Part shown: positions 8,051 to 16,308 of the stretch, in pieces
Layout: each line of letters starts with the position of its first letter
Position numbering within the stretch: the first letter of the stretch is position 1
Assembly: GCA_030601885.1 (NCBI GenBank)
Contig: JAUWAU010000012.1
Location: 118,072 to 182,071, forward strand
From: Armatimonadota bacterium
GTDB taxonomy: Bacteria > Armatimonadota > Zipacnadia > JAUWAU01
Reading direction: 5' to 3'
DNA length: 64,000 bases
Made by a program: the position numbers and the translations under genes
Notes under the pieces: generated by a model
Databases searched by the model: none
The model's input: the letters and a program-made list of their open reading frames with translations, nothing else
Told to the model about the DNA's origin: nothing

Positions 8051-8767
8051 CTATGTCCGTGCGGCCTCGTCCACGCGCCGCATGGCCCTTATGAGTAGCT
8101 CGATGTTGCTTGTGGCCAGCGCCTCGGTGGAGGGTGGCTCCTTGCGCTCGAAGCCGAACGTACCCGACTTCCAGCTCAGTGCTCGCGCAAGCGCATCCTC
8201 GCCTGAGCTCTCGCCCACCTCTACGCTCACGATGTTGCCATCGCTGAACCATATATCGGCAGACGAATCGGCTGAGTTGACCGTGAGGAGTCCCGACAAG
8301 CGCGAGTCGCTGATGGTCTGGATGACTCCCGGCAACGAGACGTCCTCGACGCGGCCGGCGACGACGGAGTCTTCACCCAGGGACTGCTCGCCAAGCTTGC
8401 GGCGAGCCAGGATGCCCTCGATGCGCGCTACCAACTCGCTCATCGAGAACGGCTTGGTGATGTAGTCCCATGCGCCGAGCCGCAGGCCCTTCACCCGGTC
8501 GGGGACGCCGTCGCGTGCGGTGAGAAACACGCAGGGAATCTCATCCGTGTACCGCTGGGCTGAGATCGTCTCGACGAGCTGGAATCCGTCCAGGCCCGGC
8601 ATCATCACGTCCACGATCATCAGGTCGGGCCGGTTCGCCGTGGCCACATCGAGTGCCTCAACACCGTCCTGGGCCGTGATCGGTTCGTAGCCCAGCGCCG
8701 TGAGCTGCGTCACGAGCAGCTCCCGAATGTCTGCGTCATCATCCACAACGAGTATTGTGTGCCCCAT
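8051..8767 (-). CDS. response regulator with C-terminal DUF4388 (PATAN-type) domain
   Basis: Residues 1-120 form a receiver domain with acidic residues in VDDDADIRELL, phosphoacceptor D53 (IVDVMMPGLDG), T83 and K105 (TKPFS). Residues 140-238 match DUF4388: GRVEDVSLPGVIQTI, LSGLLTV, IWFSDGNIVSVEVG and DALARALSWKSGTFGF. DUF4388 is a protein-interaction module often found with Roadblock proteins and GTPases, not a DNA-binding domain. Output is therefore probably protein contact, consistent with the Roadblock gene just downstream. No sensor kinase is adjacent. Confidence 0.9.
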   Translation of the reverse strand: MGHTILVVDDDADIRELLVTQLTALGYEPITAQDGVEALDVATANRPDLMIVDVMMPGLDGFQLVETISAQRYTDEIPCVFLTARDGVPDRVKGLRLGAWDYITKPFSMSELVARIEGILARRKLGEQSLGEDSVVAGRVEDVSLPGVIQTISDSRLSGLLTVNSADSSADIWFSDGNIVSVEVGESSGEDALARALSWKSGTFGFERKEPPSTEALATSNIELLIRAMRRVDEAART

Positions 8768-8948
8768 CGCAAACGATGTCCTTTAGTGCTTTCGTGGTGG
8801 CGAAGGAGCGCGCGTGGCGCAGGGCCCGTGCACAGGGCTACAGTGCCCCGCGCGCGGCAGCACACACGACCGCCCTCATGTCACTCTTATACCATAGCTG
8901 CAGAAGGCTTCACCATTCGAGGCCCATGTGTACGAAGCGGTCCGCATC

Positions 8949-9647
8949 TCAACGCTCCCTGATCCACTCGAGCCTCGGCCCGCGAGGAAGCGAGGGTGGC
9001 TTGGGGCACATCCACTTGCACAGAACCCAGCCGGCCAGAAAGCCGCCGATGTGGGCGAACCAGGCGACGTTGGTGACATCGCCGGCGAGCGCGCCAAAGC
9101 CGGCGAAGACTTGCATGATGAACCACAGCACAATGAAAAAGCGCGCGGGGATAGGAATCAGGCCGGTAAAGATCGACCAGGGGAAGATGAACGTCTGAAC
9201 GCGCGCCCCTTTGAAGCTGACGAAGTATGCGCCGAGAACGCCGGCCACTGCTCCGCTGGCGCCTATGGTGGGGGTTGAGCCGAAGCCGGTGAAGATCGCC
9301 TGGGTGATGTTGGCCAGCGCGCCACAGGCCACATAGAAGAACGCGAACTTGATCTTCCCGAGTTTGTCCTCGACGTTGTCCCCGAACACCCACAGAAAGA
9401 GCATGTTCGTGCCGATATGGGCCAGGCCGGCGTGCAAGAAGACTGAGCTGACCAACGTGGAGAGCACACGGAGGGGATCTTGCAGGATCGGTCGCGAGAT
9501 CAGATTGCGGCCGACAAAGGCATACTGGTGCGTGACGCCCGGGTCGATCCACTGATAGTATAGAGCGACCCCCGAGCCCACTATGAGGCCCGCGGTGATG
9601 ATCGGCAGCGATCGCGACTGGATGTCATCTCGCAGTGGAAGAATCAG
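8949..9647 (-). CDS. rhomboid-family intramembrane serine protease
   Basis: Rhomboids cleave transmembrane segments within the membrane. The HxxxN motif is in HAGLAHIGTNMLFLW, the catalytic serine in GASGAVAGVLGAY and the catalytic histidine in FAHIGGFLAGW. The first ATG/GTG/TTG start is a GTG at 9581, but this would cut off the conserved N-terminus. Upstream in frame the sequence reads LILPLRDDIQSRSLPIITAGLIVG, matching the usual M-I-P-L-R-D-D opening, and the frame is closed by a TGA at 9654-9656. The start must therefore be non-canonical, either CTG at 9647 or ATT at 9644. CTG is used here, giving 232 residues. Confidence 0.85.
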   Translation of the reverse strand: MILPLRDDIQSRSLPIITAGLIVGSGVALYYQWIDPGVTHQYAFVGRNLISRPILQDPLRVLSTLVSSVFLHAGLAHIGTNMLFLWVFGDNVEDKLGKIKFAFFYVACGALANITQAIFTGFGSTPTIGASGAVAGVLGAYFVSFKGARVQTFIFPWSIFTGLIPIPARFFIVLWFIMQVFAGFGALAGDVTNVAWFAHIGGFLAGWVLCKWMCPKPPSLPRGPRLEWIRER

Positions 9648-9688
9648 AACGGATCAATCCAATCCCGCCGCGTCGGAGCGGCAACAGA

Positions 9689-10297
9689 TCAAGGCTCAGT
9701 GTACATTAACTCCCTCAGGCGCGCCATGTAAACTGGCATACGCCAGGTGGCGTAGATAAACAGTCCGACGGGCAGCGGCAGAAAGCTGAAGTAGTAGCTC
9801 AAGCTGTAGCTGAGACAGGACAGCATCAGTCCGTAAATGAGGCACGCGAGCGCAGCGCCCAGAACGACGATCATGGCCGCTCGCGCGGCAATCCAGGGCC
9901 GCTCGTCGAAGGGCGGCGACGCCGGCGGATTTGCGAGCAGGCTGCGCTCGGCGGCGAGTGCGCCGATGGCAAGCGCCGGGCAAACGACAAACAGGATGAT
10001 ACGGCCGAGCAACGGGGCCATCTCCGCGAGCGGAGGCGGAGTGCTTTGCGTCCATCGCGGGCCGACCACGCCGACGAGCACGACCGATATCGCCATGCAC
10101 GTCATCAGGAATGCGGCATATACCAGCCACGTGCGGCGCCTTTCCCTTCGTAGTCCGGCGGCGTCCGGTGCTGCGAGCTTCGCCGCGCCCGGCGCCGCCT
10201 CTGGCTGGGCCGGAGCCAGGGGCGCCCGGCAATGCTGACACACGACGACAATGTCTGACAGGGGATTATCGCCGCCGCACGAGGGACATTTCCGCAC
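9689..10297 (-). CDS. zinc-ribbon membrane protein of unknown function
   Basis: The 202-residue protein starts with a zinc ribbon (MRKCPSCGGDNP, then VVCQHCRAPL), followed by an Ala/Pro-rich linker and about four transmembrane segments, including WLVYAAFLMTCMAISVVLVGVV and ILFVVCPALAIGALA. Proteins of this layout are common and mostly unstudied. It lies just upstream of the rhomboid gene on the same strand, about 40 bases away, so the two may share a transcript. Confidence 0.75.
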   Translation of the reverse strand: MRKCPSCGGDNPLSDIVVVCQHCRAPLAPAQPEAAPGAAKLAAPDAAGLRRERRRTWLVYAAFLMTCMAISVVLVGVVGPRWTQSTPPPLAEMAPLLGRIILFVVCPALAIGALAAERSLLANPPASPPFDERPWIAARAAMIVVLGAALACLIYGLMLSCLSYSLSYYFSFLPLPVGLFIYATWRMPVYMARLRELMYTEP

Positions 10298-10397
10298 TTC
10301 GCTTCACCGGTTCACAGAGCATATGCCTTAACCCTTTCCCTGCTGCGACCAGTGCATCCTCCTGAGAGTGTGCCGTCTTCTCCATCGTCACCCGATG

Positions 10398-10406
10398 TGC
10401 TATAAT
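10398..10406 (+). promoter_or_regulatory. extended -10 promoter giving a leaderless transcript
   Basis: TGC-TATAAT, an extended -10 with a consensus hexamer at 10401-10406, lies only seven bases before the ATG at 10414. Transcription would begin at or next to the start codon, so the beta-propeller mRNA should lack a 5' leader. No Shine-Dalgarno sequence is present. Confidence 0.55.
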
Positions 10407-10413
10407 CCGGCTA

Positions 10414-11547
10414 ATGAGCTATCGCCTTACGTGGCAGAAGAGGCGGGCACGTCGTCGTCACCTGCGCGTCCTGATCCCCATCGCTGTACTCCTGGCCATC
10501 GCCACCGTCGCTGCCGTGAGCCGCACGCGGCCGCCTGAGCGGCTCTTCTGGCTCCACGAGGCCGGGCGAGCGGCGGATTCGCACATCGTCTTCGGTGAGA
10601 ACACCATCTTCGTCGCCTATTGCGACGGCGTGATAGACGCTCTGGAGGCGGCAACGGGACGGTCACGCTGGGGCGAGCCGTTTTATGCGGCCACTTCGGT
10701 GCACTGTCGCCCGGCTCTGGGGCATGGGCTGGTGTTCTTCGGAGCCGACGGCTTCCAGGTCCGCGCACTGTCAGCCGAGACCGGAGCCGCGGCATGGGAC
10801 CCGCCGTTCACAACGGGCGGCGCTGTGCAGAGCGGGCCTTCGTTGCTCGCCGACATGGTGATAGTGGGCGCCGACGACGGCGTGGTGTACGCGCTGGATG
10901 CTGCCACCGGGCAGCAGCGGTGGCGATGTGCGCGCCCCAGAGGGCCTATCGCTGCCGCTCCGGCGATCGACGGCGACACGGTCTATGTCGGCTCGCTCGA
11001 TGGCCACTTGTATGCCATCGACGGTGGAACTGGCCGTCCGCGATGGCGCTTTCCCCTGGCATCGGCCAGGGAGGCGCCGCGTGTGGGCTCGATTCTATCA
11101 GATCCCGTCGTCGCGGGCGGCGTGGTATGCTTCGGATCCGACGACGGCAGCCTGTACGCCATCTCCAAACAGGACGGCACACTGCTGGCCAGCTTTCAAA
11201 CTGGCGGCGCTATACGCTCGCGGCCCGCAGTGTCCCGCGGCCGGGCGTACTTCGGCAGTGGCGATGGGATATTCTACAAGTCGGATCTACACGCGGGCGT
11301 TGTCAGGTGGCGCTTCCGGGCCGGCAGCCCCATCCATTCATCGCCCGCGCTGGGGCACGACACAGTGTACTTCGGCGCCGATAACGGCAAGCTGTACGCG
11401 CTCGATGAGGCGACGGGGAGCCTGCTGTGGACGTTCCAGGCCGACGGGCAGATCAACTCGACGATCGTGCGCCGGGGCGGCCTGCTGTTCTTCAGCGCCT
11501 GGAGCGGCAAAGTATACGCCATCCGCGAGAGCGTCGCAGGTGCATGA
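10414..11547 (+). CDS. PQQ-like beta-propeller protein, membrane-anchored
   Basis: The 377-residue protein has a basic N-terminus and one transmembrane anchor (LRVLIPIAVLLAIATVAAV), then about seven propeller blades of the BamB/PQQ-repeat type: DGVIDALEAATGRSRW, DGVVYALDAATGQQRWR, DGHLYAIDGGTGRPRWR, DGSLYAISKQDGTLL and NGKLYALDEATGSLLW. The propeller would face the periplasm or exterior. There is no quinoprotein enzyme signature, so a scaffold role is likelier than dehydrogenase activity. Its last codons overlap the ABC exporter start (ATGA), which suggests that the two proteins work together. Confidence 0.85.
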   Translation: MSYRLTWQKRRARRRHLRVLIPIAVLLAIATVAAVSRTRPPERLFWLHEAGRAADSHIVFGENTIFVAYCDGVIDALEAATGRSRWGEPFYAATSVHCRPALGHGLVFFGADGFQVRALSAETGAAAWDPPFTTGGAVQSGPSLLADMVIVGADDGVVYALDAATGQQRWRCARPRGPIAAAPAIDGDTVYVGSLDGHLYAIDGGTGRPRWRFPLASAREAPRVGSILSDPVVAGGVVCFGSDDGSLYAISKQDGTLLASFQTGGAIRSRPAVSRGRAYFGSGDGIFYKSDLHAGVVRWRFRAGSPIHSSPALGHDTVYFGADNGKLYALDEATGSLLWTFQADGQINSTIVRRGGLLFFSAWSGKVYAIRESVAGA

Positions 11548-13508
11548 CCATGAGGGGAATGGGATCAGGTCACCACGGGAGGATCTCGGGCGGGCCATCT
11601 ACCTTGCCCGACGGACGACCGCGCGACCACAGCAGCGGCGACCAGCCCACGGCGCCGGTTTTGAGCGTGTACCGGCGGCTGCTGGTCTATCTCCGGCCCC
11701 ACTGGACGAAGACCACCATAGCGCTCGCGCTGTTGGCGGTCACCTCCTTCGGGCGAGCCGTCCCGATCCGCATCATTGGGTGGGCAATTGATGCGGCGAA
11801 GGAGATCTGGCAGGCCCCTAATGGGCTTGGGTCGGCCGACTTCCAACCGCTCATCGTCCTCGCGGCGGCGTATACCGGCGTCCTCGCGCTGACGGGCATA
11901 TTGGGGTTCTTCAGCTCGTATCTGCTCGCACAAGTCGGCCAGCGGATCATCTTCGATCTCCGAAAGAACCTCAACGATCACCTCCACCGGCTGTCGCTCC
12001 GCTACTACGAGGGCGAGCGCACCGGGGAGATCATCTCCCGAGTCATGGGCGATGTCCAGGCGATGGAGTCGAGCCTGCTGGGGCCGCTGCAGAGCCTGGT
12101 GAGCGATTTCACTCGCATTGGCGGAATAGTCACCTTCACCATCACGATGGACTGGCGTCTTACGCTCATGGTGGTGGCCATAGCGCCTCTGGTGGCCGCC
12201 TTTGTTTACTACCTTGGCGGCAAGATACGCGTAGCCTTCAGGACGGCGCGCGAGAAGATCGCCGACCTCACCTCCGTGCTCCACGACGGCATCAGCGGGA
12301 TACGCGTCGTGCGCGGCTTCGCCCGCGAGCCGGAACAGGCACGCCAGTTCGATGAGACGGCGGAGGAGAGTTACGAATGGAATGTGCGGGCAGCGAAGCT
12401 CGTGGCGGCGGCCCGTCCGGTCATGCGCCTCCTCACGGCCTCAGGCGGCGTCGCCCTCATTCTCTATGGGGGCTGGCAGCTTGGCCACGGCAATATGACC
12501 GAGGGGGAGATGGCCTCCTTCGCTCTCTATCTGCGCGAGCTGTACCGGCCGATACTTGGCCTGGGGCGGACGTATAGCATGATCCAGCGAGCTATGGCCG
12601 CCGCCGAGCGAGTATTTGAACTGCTGGACACGGATCCCGAGATCGTGGACGCACCCGATGCACGAGATGTGCGCAAGATAAGTGGGCACGTTGAGTTCAA
12701 AAACGTCAGTTTCGCATATAATGAAGAGGTCTCGGTTCTCCGCGACGTGAGCCTGACTGCTGAGTCCGGACAGATGATCGCCATCGTGGGGCCCAGCGGG
12801 GCCGGCAAAAGCACGCTGGTGAACCTGATCCCGCGCTTCTACGAGGTGAGCGACGGAAGCATCACGGTGGATGGTTATGACATCCGGGAGCTGAAGCAGC
12901 GCTCGCTGCGCCGGCACATCGGGATGGTGATGCAGGAGACGTTCCTGTTCAATACGACGGTGCGGGAGAACATCGCCTACGGCAAGCCGGAGGCAAGCGA
13001 GGACGAGATCGTCGCGGCAGCGCAGGCAGCGAATGCGCACGACTTCATCGAGGCGTTTCCCGACGGTTACGAGACGCAGATCGGCGAGCGCGGGGTGAAG
13101 CTGTCGGGCGGAGAGCGCCAGCGTATCGCCATTGCCAGGGCGATCCTGACCGATCCGCGCATCCTCATCCTCGATGAAGCTACATCATCGGTGGACAGCG
13201 AGACGGAGATACTGATCCAGCAGGCCATCGATCGCCTGGTGGCCGAACGCACCACCTTCTGCATCGCCCATCGTCTCTCCACCGTCCAGAATGCAGATCG
13301 AATACTGGTACTGGACGAGGGGCGGGTGGTAGAAGAGGGGTCGCACGAGGAGCTCATGGCTCGGGGCGGGCTCTACCAGCGGCTGTACGAGACCCAGTTC
13401 AGACTTGCCTTGCCTGAGACGGCAGCAACAGAGGCGCCCCTGAGCGTTGCAGAGGATGATGACGTGGGACTGGTCGATTTCGACGGCGACGACGAGGTGC
13501 CTGTCTGA
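11544..13508 (+). CDS. ABC exporter (fused permease and ATPase)
   Basis: This 654-residue half-transporter of the MsbA/LmrA type has six transmembrane helices (residues about 60-340) and one nucleotide-binding domain. Walker A GPSGAGKST is at residues 416-424, followed by the Q-loop in MVMQETFLFNTTVREN, the signature LSGGERQR, Walker B ILILDEATSSVD and the H-loop IAHRLST. It probably acts as a homodimer exporting a lipid, drug or peptide; the substrate is unknown. The start ATG at 11544 overlaps the stop of the beta-propeller gene. An MFS transporter follows on the same strand. Confidence 0.93.
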   Translation: MTMRGMGSGHHGRISGGPSTLPDGRPRDHSSGDQPTAPVLSVYRRLLVYLRPHWTKTTIALALLAVTSFGRAVPIRIIGWAIDAAKEIWQAPNGLGSADFQPLIVLAAAYTGVLALTGILGFFSSYLLAQVGQRIIFDLRKNLNDHLHRLSLRYYEGERTGEIISRVMGDVQAMESSLLGPLQSLVSDFTRIGGIVTFTITMDWRLTLMVVAIAPLVAAFVYYLGGKIRVAFRTAREKIADLTSVLHDGISGIRVVRGFAREPEQARQFDETAEESYEWNVRAAKLVAAARPVMRLLTASGGVALILYGGWQLGHGNMTEGEMASFALYLRELYRPILGLGRTYSMIQRAMAAAERVFELLDTDPEIVDAPDARDVRKISGHVEFKNVSFAYNEEVSVLRDVSLTAESGQMIAIVGPSGAGKSTLVNLIPRFYEVSDGSITVDGYDIRELKQRSLRRHIGMVMQETFLFNTTVRENIAYGKPEASEDEIVAAAQAANAHDFIEAFPDGYETQIGERGVKLSGGERQRIAIARAILTDPRILILDEATSSVDSETEILIQQAIDRLVAERTTFCIAHRLSTVQNADRILVLDEGRVVEEGSHEELMARGGLYQRLYETQFRLALPETAATEAPLSVAEDDDVGLVDFDGDDEVPV

Positions 13509-13554
13509 TCCCACGGCGCAGAGGCGCGGGGACTGAGCTGTCCCGGCTCCCACG

Positions 13555-14880
13555 ATGGCAAACGCTCAGACGACGCCGCTCATAAAGCGCAACTTCGTCC
13601 TCGGCGTCGTCAACGGCGCCATCTACCAGGTCGGCCTGGCCTGCATGGACCCGGGCACCGTCGTGGCCGCCTTCGTCGTGCATCTGCTGAAGGACAATCC
13701 GCACCTGATGTATTGGATTGCCCTGATGAGCTGCGTCCGCGTCGCCGGCTGGCTGTGGCCCCCGCCGCTCATGGCCGGCCTTCTCGAACGAACACCCCGC
13801 AAGCTCGGCTACTACCGCGTCTCCGGCGCCGCGCGGGTGGTCGCCCTCGGCATCATAACCTTCGTCGTTGTGCCCCGAGCGACCGAGGGAAGTATCGGCA
13901 CCTTTGCAGCTTTTGTCCTTCTGATGTTGTTGGTGAACTCCTTGGGCGGCATCGGCATGATCCCGTTCTTCGACATCGTGAGCAAGTCGATGCCGGCGAA
14001 CCGCCTGGGCCGCTTTTTCGGCGCACGGCGCTTCCTCGGCGGAATCCTGGCATTCGGTGCGGGATTCGCGGTCAAGCATATCCTGGACGAGCGCACGGGC
14101 TACCCGTTCCCGACGAGCTACAGCATGGTGTTCCTGCTCGGATGGGCCACAACGGCCCTGTCGGTTCTGTTCTTCTCCCTCGTTGACGAGCCGCCTGGGG
14201 TGGCGCATCGGCGTCGGCTTAGCTTCGCCATGCAGATGCGTCGTGGACCCCGCATAATGCGCCGCCATCGAGACTACCGCAGCCTCGTCTTCGTGCGCGT
14301 GCTATCCGGCCTCACGAACATTGCCGTGCCCTTCATCGTCCCCTTCGCGCAGCTCCGGCTCGGCGCGAGCGAGGCCATGGTCGGCCTCTTTGTGTCCATC
14401 CTGATGCTGAGCGGCACCGTGGCGAACGTGCTGTGGAGCTATGTGGGGGACGCGCAGGGCAACCGCCGGCTGCTGCTGCTCACCAACAGTGTGGGGCTGG
14501 GGGCGCCCGTGCTTGCCCTTGTGGCGGCGCGGCTGTCGCCGGAGGTCGTGGCTACGCGGCTCGGTGTCGATTTCAGCCCGCAGCTCGTGGTCGTCAGCCT
14601 TGCGCTGCTGCTCCTGGGCTTCTCGCAGACCGGGCGCATGATGGGCGAGACGAACTACCTGCTCGAGATCGCCCCCGAAAGGCAGCGGCCCACCTATATG
14701 GGCATGATGCACGCTATCTTGTTCCCGCTGGCGTTCGCCCCACTGCTCGGGGCGGCCGTCATCGGCGCGCATCAGCGATTCGAGCTGGGTTTTGCCATCT
14801 CCCTGGTTTTCGGCATCGGGTGCCTGGCAGCAACCCTCTGGCTCAAGGAGCCACGGGCGCGCACGAGGGAACCTGACTGA
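13555..14880 (+). CDS. MFS transporter
   Basis: The 441-residue protein has about 12 hydrophobic segments. A first half of six is followed by a basic cytoplasmic loop (HRRRLSFAMQMRRGPRIMRRHRDYRS), then a second half including LGLVV-type helices and GRMMGETNYLLEIAPERQRPTYMG. This loop and the repeat of six helices are typical of major-facilitator transporters. The substrate cannot be told. It begins 46 bases after the ABC exporter and probably belongs to the same transcript. Confidence 0.85.
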   Translation: MANAQTTPLIKRNFVLGVVNGAIYQVGLACMDPGTVVAAFVVHLLKDNPHLMYWIALMSCVRVAGWLWPPPLMAGLLERTPRKLGYYRVSGAARVVALGIITFVVVPRATEGSIGTFAAFVLLMLLVNSLGGIGMIPFFDIVSKSMPANRLGRFFGARRFLGGILAFGAGFAVKHILDERTGYPFPTSYSMVFLLGWATTALSVLFFSLVDEPPGVAHRRRLSFAMQMRRGPRIMRRHRDYRSLVFVRVLSGLTNIAVPFIVPFAQLRLGASEAMVGLFVSILMLSGTVANVLWSYVGDAQGNRRLLLLTNSVGLGAPVLALVAARLSPEVVATRLGVDFSPQLVVVSLALLLLGFSQTGRMMGETNYLLEIAPERQRPTYMGMMHAILFPLAFAPLLGAAVIGAHQRFELGFAISLVFGIGCLAATLWLKEPRARTREPD

Positions 14881-15184
14881 GACGATCAGACAGGCAGCGC
14901 AGTTGCAAGGTGCGGAGACGCAGGGGATGGTCGTGGTTGGGGGATGCCGGAGCGTCGGTCTCGACCTCGTGCCGGGGCACGGGGTCCGGAGCGCGATCGG
15001 GGCTCATAAAGAACCGCGGCCGCCCCAGACGCTGTTCCCGACCGCCTGGGACGGCCACGGCTGCCCTCTTAGAGGCTGTGAGTCAAGTCTAGACCGCCAA
15101 GAAGAGAGCGAAGGAACCTAATCGAGCTGCCACTAGATATAACGTCGGTTCCGTGGTCGTGTTCCAACATGGGGCGTAAATTGT
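14881..15184. other. non-coding gap
   Basis: Nothing gene-like is supported here. The stretch is GC-rich, and neither a clear terminator nor an open frame with normal codon bias is visible. Confidence 0.4.
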
Positions 15185-15213
15185 TTGACAAAGTGTTGTA
15201 AACGACTTGTAAA
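15185..15213 (+). promoter_or_regulatory. promoter with downstream palindrome
   Basis: TTGACA (15185-15190) and TGTAAA (15208-15213) are 17 bases apart. The expected leader holds the palindrome GTGACGAACGTCAC (15237-15250), a possible operator. Confidence 0.5.
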
Positions 15214-15319
15214 TCGGGGCGGGCCCCGCCGACGACGTGACGAACGTCACCGAGGGGCTTACGTTATGCCCGGCGAAACTGAGGGAACAACAGATCCGGC
15301 GGTGAAAGGAGGCGCGTCA

Positions 15320-16234
15320 GTGCGACTGCGCAATGTCCCACGCGCATCAACTCTGGTAGTGGCCGGCGTTACGCTCGTGGCGCTGATGGCATCCGGCGCC
15401 GTCGGCGCAGACGGAAAGTCAGCTCGCGGCCGATGGATCTTTCGCTACGATCGCTCCGGCGATCAGCCGCCGGTCGGGCGCGCGCAGCCCGACTTCGTCG
15501 GTGTCGTCACGGAGCTGACCGAGACGCGCACGCGGCAGTGGAGAATGCGCGTGCGTGTGGAGGCCCTCAACGGCACCCGGCGGACCATCATGGTGACCGA
15601 GTCAACGCGCATCGACGGTGAGCCGGCGAAGAAGACGCAGCACACGCTGGCCCGAGGCGTGCCGCTGGCGGTGTTCGGCCAGGAGGTGCGCGGTGAATTC
15701 CACGCCACGGCGCTCTTCGTCATCTCGGAAGATGACTGGAGCGAGATCGTGGCGGACGCACGTCCAGAGGCAGGCCAGGACGTACCAACGCCGCCGGCCG
15801 GAACGGCGGAAGTGCCGACGAGGTATGAGTGGCGGGAGGGGCGAGAAGACTACGACACCGATCTGAGTGACTTCCCCTGGCCAGCTCGTCGCTGGGAGCC
15901 GCGGTACCCGATCCTCGAGGTGACCGCGCCCGAACGCGCCAGGAGGTCAGCGGTGGCAAGTCCGATGGAGCGTGTGCGCCGGGCTGACTTCAGCGGCACC
16001 ATTCGGAGCATTCGCAGCGGCGGCCGGGAACTGTCCGTCACGACTGCAGGGGCTGTCATCGTCGTTACGCTGGACGAGCGCACGACAATTCGCCGCGACG
16101 GTGCAATCATCAACCCGGACAAACTGCGCGAGGGCGATGTGGTAGACGTGGCCGTCGGGTTGTGGCGAGGCACGGAGAGCTGCGTAGCCAAGCAGCTCTG
16201 GGTTCTCACCCAGGACGTGCCCGCGGCTCCTTAA
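15320..16234 (+). CDS. exported protein with DUF5666-like repeats
   Basis: The 304-residue protein has a signal peptide (RLRNVPRASTLVVAGVTLVALMASG, cleavage near AVGADG). It contains two small beta-rich modules of the form F.G.V..L....R...VR VEALNGT....V...T and FSGTIRSIRSGGRELSVTTAGAVIVVTLDERTTIRRDG...LREGDVVDV. The T-x-I-x-x-DG-x-x-x-x-x-x-x-L-x-x-GD-x-V pattern resembles DUF5666 OB-like domains. Function is unknown. The GTG at 15320 is chosen because AAAGGAGG (15305-15312) precedes it; the open frame extends upstream but without a ribosome site. Confidence 0.65.
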   Translation: MRLRNVPRASTLVVAGVTLVALMASGAVGADGKSARGRWIFRYDRSGDQPPVGRAQPDFVGVVTELTETRTRQWRMRVRVEALNGTRRTIMVTESTRIDGEPAKKTQHTLARGVPLAVFGQEVRGEFHATALFVISEDDWSEIVADARPEAGQDVPTPPAGTAEVPTRYEWREGREDYDTDLSDFPWPARRWEPRYPILEVTAPERARRSAVASPMERVRRADFSGTIRSIRSGGRELSVTTAGAVIVVTLDERTTIRRDGAIINPDKLREGDVVDVAVGLWRGTESCVAKQLWVLTQDVPAAP

Positions 16235-16308
16235 GGCCCCCTCACGAGAGCCGCGCTGAAGCCATTGGATACAGACCGAGATGCGGCGCCTGGCCCAACG
16301 GGCGCCGG

